From assembly GCA_020024915.1 (NCBI GenBank), contig JAHHSZ010000048.1, forward strand, positions 1-13,198: a stretch of DNA of 13,198 nucleotides. The letters are read 5' to 3'. Each line of letters starts with the position of its first letter. Position 1 is the first letter of the stretch. The DNA is from Fusobacterium sp. (GTDB taxonomy: Bacteria; Fusobacteriota; Fusobacteriia; Fusobacteriales; Fusobacteriaceae). Below are positions 7,276 to 13,198 of the stretch, piece by piece. The notes beneath the pieces were generated by a model that saw only the letters and a list, made by a program, of their open reading frames with translations, had not been told where the DNA came from and searched no databases. The position numbers and the translations under genes are program-made.

Positions 7276-8377
7276 TTGGATATATTAGATATAAAGAGAG
7301 AGTTTTTTGAGTATAAGAAAAAAATAAAAGATATAAGGGGGTCTCTTTGACTTAGAGAAGAGAGAACTTAAGATATCAGAACTTGAAAAAAAGACTATGG
7401 AAGATAACTTTTGGAATGACAAAAGAACAAGTTCAGCTATAATAAAAGAGATGAATGGAGAAAAGGAATTAGTTGCTGAGTTTAAAAATCTTGTATCAGA
7501 GATTGAAAATGAAGAGGTTCTTATTGAGTTTGTAGAACAGGGAGAAGTGGAGTTTCAAGATGAGTTAGAGGAGAAACATCAAATCTTAGGAAGAGATGTA
7601 GAGCATTTTGATACTAGACTTTTATTAGATGGAGACTATGACTCTAACAATGCAATTGTAACTATACATTCAGGAGCTGGGGGAACAGAGGCTTGTGATT
7701 GGGCTGATATGCTATATAGAATGTATTCAAGATGGTGTAGTGATAAAAAATATAAGATAAGTGAGATGGATTTTATGCCTGGTGATAGTGTTGGAATAAA
7801 ATCTATAACCTTTATGATAGAGGGAATGAATGCTTTTGGATACTTAAAAAGTGAGAAAGGTGTGCATAGACTTGTAAGAATATCACCCTTTGATGCCAAT
7901 AAAAAAAGACATACCTCTTTTGCCTCTGTTGAGGTAGTGCCAGAGGTAGATGATAGTATAGAGGTAAATATAGATCCATCTGAGATAAGGGTAGATACCT
8001 ATAGAGCAAGTGGAGCTGGAGGACAACACGTCAATATGACAGACTCAGCTGTTAGAATTACACACTTTCCTACTGGGATAGTTGTAACTTGTCAAAGAGA
8101 GAGATCTCAGTTGAGTAATAGAGAGACTGCTATGAAACTTCTAAAATCTAAATTGATAGAATTAGAGATGAAGAAGAAAGAGGAGGAACTTAGAAAGTTA
8201 CAGGGAGAACAGAGTGATATAGGTTGGGGAAACCAAATTCGTTCATATGTGTTTCAGCCATATACTATGGTAAAAGATCATAGAACAAACTGTGAATCTG
8301 GAAATATTAAGGCAGTTATGGATGGAGATATAGATATATTTATCAATGGATATTTGAGATGGAATAAGTTAAAATAA
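7276..8377 (+). CDS. prfB: Peptide chain release factor 2 (programmed +1 frameshift)
   Basis: RF2 recognises UGA and UAA and triggers peptide release. Translation starts at TTG 7276, 5 nt after GGGAGG (7265-7270), and reads 24 codons to CTT 7345-7347. The next in-frame codon is TGA (7348-7350). A +1 shift skips T7348 and continues GAC TTA GAG from 7349 to the TAA at 8375-8377, i.e. join(7276..7347,7349..8377), giving 366 residues, the normal RF2 length. Counted in the full product, the SPF stop-codon-reading motif is at about 203-205 (VRISPFDANKKRHTSF) and GGQ at about 248-250 (RASGAGGQHVN), close to the E. coli positions. The shift site means cellular RF2 level controls its own synthesis. 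A gene finder ignoring the shift would call only 7397-8377 and lose the N-terminus. Confidence 0.96.
7336..7351 (+). promoter_or_regulatory. prfB +1 programmed frameshift site
   Basis: The internal Shine-Dalgarno-like AGGGGG (7336-7341), a 3-nt spacer TCT, slippery CTT, stop TGA and following C reproduce the classical prfB site AGGGGG-NNN-CTT-TGA-C; E. coli has TAT as the spacer. The poor TGAC termination context and the SD-like element promote slippage when RF2 is scarce. Confidence 0.97.
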
Positions 8378-8406
8378 TAAAAATTGGAAAAAGTTACAAA
8401 TAACAC

Positions 8407-8435
8407 TTTAAAAAAATTAAAAATTATGATAGAAT
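8407..8435 (+). promoter_or_regulatory. Possible promoter of gltX
   Basis: TAGAAT at 8430-8435, preceded by TGA (extended -10), lies 17 nt after a weak TTTAAA (8407-8412) in the 98-bp gap between prfB and gltX. The predicted start near 8442 gives a leader of about 34 nt. It is plausible but the -35 is poor; read-through from prfB is also possible because no terminator is seen in the gap. Confidence 0.4.
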
Positions 8436-8475
8436 TTAGAAAAAACTATTTATTATTTATATGGGAGAGGGAACA

Positions 8476-9990
8476 ATGGAAAAAAAAATAAGAACAAGAA
8501 TAGCTCCTTCACCTACTGGAGATCCCCATGTAGGTACGGCTTATATAGCTTTATTTAACTTAGCATTTGCTAATTCCAATGGAGGAGATTTTATTCTAAG
8601 AATAGAAGATACTGATCAAAATAGATATACTGAAGGGTCAGAGCAAATGATATTTGATGCTCTTCACTGGCTAGGATTAAACTATGCAGAGGGTCCAGAT
8701 GTATCTGGAGAGTATGGACCATACAGACAATCAGAAAGATTCCATCTATATGGAGATTATGCTAAAAAACTTGTTGAGCAAGGTGGAGCATACTACTGTT
8801 TTTGTACTCAAGATAGACTTGAGAAATTAAGAGAGAGACAGAAAGCAATGGGAAAAGCTCCTGGATATGATGGACACTGTCGTTCATTAACTCCAGAAGA
8901 GATTCAAGCTAAATTAGATGCTGGAGAACCTTATGTAATAAGATTAAAGATGCCTTATGAAGGAGAAACAGTTATTCACGACAGATTAAGAGGGGATATT
9001 GTATTTGAGAATAATAAGATAGATGACCAAGTACTTTTAAAAGCTGATGGTTTCCCTACTTATCACCTAGCAAATGTAGTTGATGACCATTTAATGGGAA
9101 TAACTCACGTTATAAGAGCAGAAGAGTGGATAGCATCAACTCCTAAACATATCCAATTATATAAAGCATTTGGTTGGGATCAACCTGAATTTATCCATAT
9201 GCCATTACTTAGAAATGCAGATAGAACAAAGATATCAAAGAGAAAAAATCCTGTATCATTAATTTGGTATAAAGAAGAAGGATACTTAAAAGAGGGAATA
9301 GTGAACTTCTTAGGATTAATGGGATACTCATTTGGAGAGAATAAAGAGATATTTACATTACAAGAGTTCATAGACAACTTCAATATTGATAAAGTATCTT
9401 TAGGAGGACCAGTATTTGATCTTGTAAAACTTGGATGGGTTAATAACCACCATATGAGAATAAAAAATATCAATGAACTTACAGAATTAGCTATACCTTT
9501 CTTTAGACAGTTAGGATATGTAGGAGAAGAGGTATCTGAGCATGAGTATAGAGGTCTTGTTAAGATAGTAGAGATCTTAAGAGAATCTGCTCAAACTCTT
9601 AAAGAGATAGCTAAAGAATCTGCAGTTTACTTTGAGGATACATTTGAACTTCCAGTAGTAACTGAAGAGATGAACAAAAAAGAGAGAAAGAGTGTAGAGA
9701 AACTAAATGAATCTATACTTGATCCAGTTGGAAAAGAGTCAATAAAATTATTTATGAAAAAACTTGAAGCTTGGGAAGGAGAAGATTTCACAATAGAAGA
9801 GGCTAAAGAGTTATTACACTCTACATTAGATGAGATCGGAGAGGGACCTGCTAAAGTTTATATGCCACTTAGAGCTGTTATTACAGGACAAGCTAGAGGT
9901 GCTGACTTATATAACGTTCTATTTATAATTGGTAAAACAAGAACATTAAATAGAATGAAAGCTATGATAGAAAAATATAATGTATTATAA
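8476..9990 (+). CDS. gltX: Glutamyl-tRNA synthetase
   Basis: Class I aminoacyl-tRNA synthetase that charges tRNA-Glu (and possibly tRNA-Gln where GlnRS is absent). The protein has 504 residues. The N-terminus IRTRIAPSPTGDPHVGTAY carries the HIGH-equivalent PHVG (17-20), and ILRIEDTDQNRY is the characteristic GluRS segment. KISKR (252-256) is the KMSKS loop, and an all-helical anticodon-binding domain follows. An in-frame ATG at 8461 would add five residues, but that stretch is itself the ribosome-binding site (GGAGAGG within 8463-8470) for ATG 8476, which fits family N-termini much better. It ends at a strong hairpin terminator and faces the MORN gene convergently. Confidence 0.96.
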   Translation: MEKKIRTRIAPSPTGDPHVGTAYIALFNLAFANSNGGDFILRIEDTDQNRYTEGSEQMIFDALHWLGLNYAEGPDVSGEYGPYRQSERFHLYGDYAKKLVEQGGAYYCFCTQDRLEKLRERQKAMGKAPGYDGHCRSLTPEEIQAKLDAGEPYVIRLKMPYEGETVIHDRLRGDIVFENNKIDDQVLLKADGFPTYHLANVVDDHLMGITHVIRAEEWIASTPKHIQLYKAFGWDQPEFIHMPLLRNADRTKISKRKNPVSLIWYKEEGYLKEGIVNFLGLMGYSFGENKEIFTLQEFIDNFNIDKVSLGGPVFDLVKLGWVNNHHMRIKNINELTELAIPFFRQLGYVGEEVSEHEYRGLVKIVEILRESAQTLKEIAKESAVYFEDTFELPVVTEEMNKKERKSVEKLNESILDPVGKESIKLFMKKLEAWEGEDFTIEEAKELLHSTLDEIGEGPAKVYMPLRAVITGQARGADLYNVLFIIGKTRTLNRMKAMIEKYNVL

Positions 9991-9991
9991 T

Positions 9992-10037
9992 AAAAGATGG
10001 TGCTAATTTTTAGTACCATCTTTTACTTTATTTTTGA
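9992..10037. terminator. Bidirectional intrinsic terminator between gltX and the MORN gene
   Basis: The arms 9992-10006 (AAAAGATGGTGCTAA) and 10010-10024 (TTAGTACCATCTTTT) form a 15-bp stem with one G-U pair and a TTT loop. On the plus strand the stem ends in TTTT and continues as TTTT ACTTTATTTTT. On the minus strand it ends in TTTTATTAT. It therefore serves gltX and the convergent minus-strand gene. Confidence 0.9.
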
Positions 10038-10047
10038 GTTTTATTTT

Positions 10048-11517
10048 TTAAAAGTTTTGAGTGAATACTTCTATTTTAAAAGCTGTATTTTCTAAATTAA
10101 AATAGATAGTGATACTTATTTCATTATTATCTATTATTTTCATAATGGTATACTCTGATGATATTCCTAATTCTGGATGATCACTGTAATTTGTGGGAAT
10201 ATGTTGCCAGCCATCACTTAAAGGAAAATTTTTGGTTAAGATATCAGGAGTTAAATCTTTCAACTCTTTATTGTTTAATTTTATGCTATCACATGTTTCA
10301 TTATAAAATATGATCATAGAATTTACTATACCGTCTTCAATAGCTTGGGTAGGACTATCATTCTCCAAGATATTTTGATTGGCTATTGTAACTTCTAAGA
10401 GTACACTATCTTTTTCTAAAAGTCTAATAATCTTTCCACCTTTTAAAATACTTTTTTTATCTTTTGATAATGACCAATTTGTACGCATGTTATAGTAATC
10501 TTCTCCAACTAGTGGATTTAAAAAATAGGGTTTTTTATCACTTATTTTCCAACCATTATTAATAAACTCTTTTAAAGCATTAGGGATAGGAAAATATGTT
10601 CCATTGACTTCAATTCCAAATTTATTATTATATTGTATCATGCTATCTTTATTCTCCATTTTTTCTGAATTAATTGAAAGAGTATTTCCAATTTCAAGTT
10701 CTTTGGAAAAATCTTCTGAGCTTTCTGATATTACAATCTCATCATCAGAAATCTCTTTGATAGTTATTTCGTCAGAATTTATAGTACCATTTATTGTTAT
10801 TGTTTCTTTTTCATTGTGTGGTGTCCCATCATGATTAAATCTTTGTTCTTCTATCGCCTGTCCATCTTTATAGTTTACTATTAATTCTAAAGTACCATCT
10901 TCTAAATAAGATTTCCATTCGCCGTCCTGTAGATTGTTTTTATAACTTCCTGAAAGTCTTATATTTTTATTTTCGTGATATTCTTTGAATTCTCCATTCA
11001 TCTCGCCGTTTTTATAAATTACTTCTCCTTGAAGATTTCCATTTGGATAGTATGCTTTAAATTTTCCCTCAAGTATACCATTTTTATAATTTGCAGATAT
11101 CTTTAAGTTCCCTGTATCACCATAATATTGTTCTGTAAGTCCATCTCTTTCTCCATTTTTAAAGTTAGCATTGTCAATTAGGATTCCATCTTCTGTGTAT
11201 AATTGGAAAAGTCCATTCTGTTTTCCTTTTTTCCAATGTCCTATCTCTTTGATATTATTTTTAAAATATATGACATTTAATCCATCTAACTCACCATCTT
11301 TATAGGAGTAGATATTTAGGTATGAATCACTTCCACTTTTGACTCTTCCACTAAATATTTTATTATTCTCATCATATAATTTAGAATTAATATTTTGAAG
11401 TTTGAATTCATCTTTTGCAGGTAAATATCTATAAAAAGAATATCTATTTTGATAAGTATAAGTTCCAACTGATATTACAAATAAAACTACTATCTCTAAA
11501 ATGACTTTAACTTTCAT
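10048..11517 (-). CDS. Membrane-anchored MORN-variant-repeat protein with unrecognised C-terminal domain
   Basis: 489 residues. The N-terminus has an uncleaved-looking hydrophobic helix (about residues 5-20) and no lipobox cysteine, so the rest is probably extracytoplasmic. Residues 72-215 are six tandem 23-25-residue units, mostly of the form YKNGxxxGxFKxYYxNGxLxxxxx, starting at 72, 95, 119, 144, 168 and 192, with a partial seventh YKDGQ. These are MORN-repeat variants, the type often auto-named YwqK-family antitoxin. An acidic low-complexity linker follows (about 235-290). Residues about 293-489 form a separate domain I do not recognise, beginning IQYNNKFGIEVNGTYFPIP and rich in aromatic residues and beta-like segments. 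GGAGGT at 11523-11528, 5 nt upstream, fixes the ATG. It lies 30 bp downstream of the small membrane protein gene, likely co-transcribed with it. Function unknown; no toxin gene is adjacent, so an antitoxin role is unsupported. Confidence 0.8.
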   Translation of the reverse strand: MKVKVILEIVVLFVISVGTYTYQNRYSFYRYLPAKDEFKLQNINSKLYDENNKIFSGRVKSGSDSYLNIYSYKDGELDGLNVIYFKNNIKEIGHWKKGKQNGLFQLYTEDGILIDNANFKNGERDGLTEQYYGDTGNLKISANYKNGILEGKFKAYYPNGNLQGEVIYKNGEMNGEFKEYHENKNIRLSGSYKNNLQDGEWKSYLEDGTLELIVNYKDGQAIEEQRFNHDGTPHNEKETITINGTINSDEITIKEISDDEIVISESSEDFSKELEIGNTLSINSEKMENKDSMIQYNNKFGIEVNGTYFPIPNALKEFINNGWKISDKKPYFLNPLVGEDYYNMRTNWSLSKDKKSILKGGKIIRLLEKDSVLLEVTIANQNILENDSPTQAIEDGIVNSMIIFYNETCDSIKLNNKELKDLTPDILTKNFPLSDGWQHIPTNYSDHPELGISSEYTIMKIIDNNEISITIYFNLENTAFKIEVFTQNF

Positions 11518-11547
11518 AGAGTACCTCCTAATTTCATTATCTTAGTA

Positions 11548-11748
11548 TTAAAACATTATTTTAATAATTTTTGAAATAAATGATATTATTAAAAATATAG
11601 TTCCTACTCCTAACCAAATATATTCTCTTCCTTTATTAGTTTCATCTTCAGCTATCCAATATTCTTTAGGATTATTTTTATTTACTAATAACTTATACTC
11701 TTTTCCAATTTCATATTCTACATAATTAGTGTCTTTTAATTTTCTCAT
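11548..11748 (-). CDS. Small membrane protein, DUF3592 C-terminal-half-like
   Basis: 66 residues from ATG 11748 (MRKLKDTNYVEY). The segment YEIGKEYKLLVNKNNPKEYWI (13-33), followed by a transmembrane helix WLGVGTIFLIISFIS (46-60) and a short basic tail, resembles the end of DUF3592 proteins (G-x-x-Y-x-V-x-Y-x-P-x-x-P-x-x). The usual first helix and N-terminal beta strands are absent and not recoverable upstream, so this may be a remnant or a short variant. The open frame extends to a TTG at 11796, but that TTG is the -35 box of the predicted promoter and has no ribosome-binding site. ATG 11748 also has only a weak one and a leader of about 13 nt. Family assignment is tentative. Confidence 0.5.
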   Translation of the reverse strand: MRKLKDTNYVEYEIGKEYKLLVNKNNPKEYWIAEDETNKGREYIWLGVGTIFLIISFISKIIKIMF

Positions 11749-11767
11749 AATATTTCTAGTTGATATG

Positions 11768-11796
11768 AATATACTACAAAAAATTAATTTTAGCAA
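11768..11796 (-). promoter_or_regulatory. Promoter for small membrane protein and MORN gene
   Basis: On the minus strand, TTGCTA (11796-11791), a 17-nt spacer and TATATT (11773-11768) make a good sigma70-type promoter, with transcription starting near 11761, just upstream of the ATG at 11748. It diverges from the sialidase promoter about 85 bp away. Confidence 0.6.
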
Positions 11797-11881
11797 ATGT
11801 AAGTTTAAAAATTATATAAAAATAAAATAGTGTTTATTAAATGTTTTTACTGTTTTAAAATTATAGTAAATATATTTTTTA

Positions 11882-11910
11882 TTGACAAAAATAAAAAAAT
11901 AAAATATAAT
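11882..11910 (+). promoter_or_regulatory. Perfect-consensus sigma70 promoter of sialidase gene
   Basis: TTGACA (11882-11887), exactly 17 nt of A/T-rich spacer, TATAAT (11905-11910). Both hexamers match consensus, so basal transcription should be high unless repressed. The start near 11917 gives a leader of about 75 nt that contains GTTCACGTGTTC (11923-11934, with a CACGTG core) and ends with the ribosome-binding site AAGGAG (11981-11986). Confidence 0.9.
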
Positions 11911-11993
11911 AAAGAAAAAATTGTTCACGTGTTCATAAATATTTTAAAGTTTCAATTAAAAATACTATACACTAACTAAGAAGGAGAATACTT

Positions 11994-13198
11994 ATGAGAA
12001 AATTTACATTAATTACATTATTTTGTACTTTAGCAACAGGAATTATAGCTGGTGATGGTTGGAATGAGTCTATGACAGTATTTAAGCATGGGACATTAAA
12101 TACTTCAGCTGGGAATATTAGTGGATTTAGAATTCCTGCTTTAACTTCAACAGGAAATGGGAGACTAATAGCAGTAGCTGATTATAGATACAAGAACAAA
12201 GACTGGAATACAGATATGGGGACAACACAAGGAAATCCTATTCCATATTTTGTTATAAAAACATCAAATGATGGAGGAAATACTTGGATTGAAAGTAAAA
12301 TAAAGGCTCCTACTTTTTATAATCCGAAAACAGGTAAATATGAATCGGGAATGACTGACCCAGCGATAGTCCATAATACAGGAACAGAAACTACTTTTTT
12401 ATTTGGGTATAATAATATTGGACACATTGCAGTAAATGGAGGAAAATCAGATTTTTTTGTTTATTCATCTAATGATAATGGAAAAACTTGGAGTGATCCT
12501 AAAAGTATAAAAGATGAGATAATGAGTCAATTAGTAGAGCAAGGAATACCAGCAACTAAATATGAAAATATTCTACAAGGGCCAGGTGGAGGATTAACTC
12601 ATAACGGTGTTGTATATGTACCTATTCAACTATTTAATGAAGATACAATTAGTTGGGGAAATAAATTTACTTCTACTTCTGGATTTATATATTCTGAAGA
12701 TAACGGAAAAACCTGGAAAGTACAGACATTAGAAGGAGTTCTTCCACAAGGAAATTCTCCAGAAACAACAGTTAGTACTAGTGAGAGTAATATTTTTTAT
12801 CATAATGGAAAAGTATGTTTAGCTGCAAAGGTTGAAAACAGTGCTAATAATCCTGAGTTCTCTAAAAAAAGAGTTGCTTATTCTTTTGAAAATGGAAAAT
12901 GGGAAAAATTAGAAGAAAAGTTTTTACCAGAAGACATTGCAAAATGTGAAACAAGTTCTCTTAGTTTAAGTGATCAAATTTATTTAGTAGCTTATTCAGC
13001 TGATATAAAAGGAACAAGAACTGATTCTTTCGTAACAACAAATACAGGAAGAAGAATAAAAATTTATGATGGTCAAACTTATGGATATACTTCAATGACT
13101 CAGGATCAAGATAATTTGTATGTTTTATTTGAAACTGGACAAGGAAAAGCTGACATTGAAATGAGAAGATATGACATATCATCAAAAGAGTATGCTAA
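11994..13198 (+). CDS. Secreted sialidase (exo-alpha-sialidase, BNR/Asp-box), 3' end outside window
   Basis: Neuraminidase-type six-bladed beta-propeller expected to release terminal sialic acid from host glycans outside the cytoplasm. The frame is open for 401 codons plus 2 nt to the window edge. The signal peptide spans residues 1 to about 19-20 (MRKFTLITLFCTLATGIIAG). Hallmarks are FRIP (45-48, R46), ADYRY (62-66), TDP (D122) and three Asp boxes, SNDGGNTW (91-98), SNDNGKTW (159-166) and SEDNGKTW (234-241). By hand alignment the acid is D70, the Glu is E264, the nucleophile Tyr is Y365 in YGYTSMT, and the Arg triad would be R46, position 279 and R342; position 279 is Lys, not Arg. AAGGAG 7 nt upstream supports the ATG. 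Most of the catalytic domain is present; a C-terminal anchor or autotransporter domain could follow outside the window. Confidence 0.9.
   Translation, partial: MRKFTLITLFCTLATGIIAGDGWNESMTVFKHGTLNTSAGNISGFRIPALTSTGNGRLIAVADYRYKNKDWNTDMGTTQGNPIPYFVIKTSNDGGNTWIESKIKAPTFYNPKTGKYESGMTDPAIVHNTGTETTFLFGYNNIGHIAVNGGKSDFFVYSSNDNGKTWSDPKSIKDEIMSQLVEQGIPATKYENILQGPGGGLTHNGVVYVPIQLFNEDTISWGNKFTSTSGFIYSEDNGKTWKVQTLEGVLPQGNSPETTVSTSESNIFYHNGKVCLAAKVENSANNPEFSKKRVAYSFENGKWEKLEEKFLPEDIAKCETSSLSLSDQIYLVAYSADIKGTRTDSFVTTNTGRRIKIYDGQTYGYTSMTQDQDNLYVLFETGQGKADIEMRRYDISSKEYA

Noticed and set aside
7255..7286. TTGACA at 7255-7260 as a prfB promoter
   Set aside because: No acceptable -10 lies 16-18 nt downstream, and a start there would fall inside the coding region.
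7397..8377. prfB as a 326-residue protein starting at ATG 7397
   Set aside because: The frameshift site and upstream in-frame N-terminus give a normal full-length RF2; there is also no ribosome-binding site before 7397.
8461..8475. gltX starting at ATG 8461
   Set aside because: The extra codons contain the ribosome-binding site for ATG 8476 and no such site precedes 8461.
10048..11517. Toxin-antitoxin assignment (YwqK-family antitoxin) for the MORN protein
   Set aside because: The name rests only on the repeat type. There is no adjacent toxin or polymorphic-toxin gene, and the protein is large and membrane-anchored.
12961..13185. 74-codon minus-strand frame within the sialidase
   Set aside because: Antisense shadow of the well-supported sialidase frame.
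1..13198. tRNA or rRNA genes, CRISPR array, insertion sequence or att site
   Set aside because: No cloverleaf-like segments, spaced direct repeats, transposase or integrase frames, or terminal repeats were seen on either strand.

Overview
The window looks like chromosomal DNA of a fusobacterium, most likely the genus Fusobacterium. It is very AT-rich, arginine is almost always AGA, ribosome-binding sites are strong GGAGG types, and the core genes resemble fusobacterial/clostridial families (a HemZ-type radical SAM protein, a lone PilT ATPase). This assignment is an inference from composition and family content; no database search was possible.

Layout. (1) 1-922, minus strand: the N-terminal three quarters of a dicarboxylate/amino acid:cation symporter that runs off the left edge. 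(2) 923-1325: a divergent intergenic region of about 400 bp with two AT-rich inverted repeats and an extended -10 promoter facing right. (3) 1326-8377, plus strand: a tightly packed housekeeping cluster in the order pilT, hemZ, secreted helix-hairpin-helix protein, hslO (Hsp33), tatD, rlmA, acpS, prfB. Gaps range from 2 to about 45 bp, so it is probably one operon from the promoter at 1261-1288. prfB carries a textbook programmed +1 frameshift (AGGGGG, 3 nt, CTTTGAC), so its first 24 codons lie in a different frame from the rest. (4) 8476-9990: gltX, probably with its own promoter, ending at a strong bidirectional terminator (9992-10037). (5) 10048-11748, minus strand: a membrane-anchored MORN-variant-repeat protein preceded by a small membrane protein resembling the C-terminal half of DUF3592 proteins. 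(6) 11882-13198, plus strand: a perfect-consensus sigma70 promoter and the first 401 codons of a secreted sialidase that runs off the right edge.

How the genes fit together. The central block is mostly translation, protein quality control and cofactor chemistry: RF2, GluRS, rRNA methylation, Hsp33, holo-ACP synthase, TatD. It is led by two proteins of the kind used in type IV pilus retraction and DNA uptake (PilT and a ComEA-like HhH protein). The flanks are surface or transport functions: symporter, sialidase and MORN protein. I did not find a clearly new defence or mobile system. The most unusual points are the Lys at an expected catalytic Arg position of the sialidase, the altered NMDGT motif of the symporter, the unrecognised C-terminal domain of the MORN protein, and the pilT/HhH linkage without pilin genes. 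Several gene starts need correcting (hemZ, gltX, prfB, and the small membrane protein).
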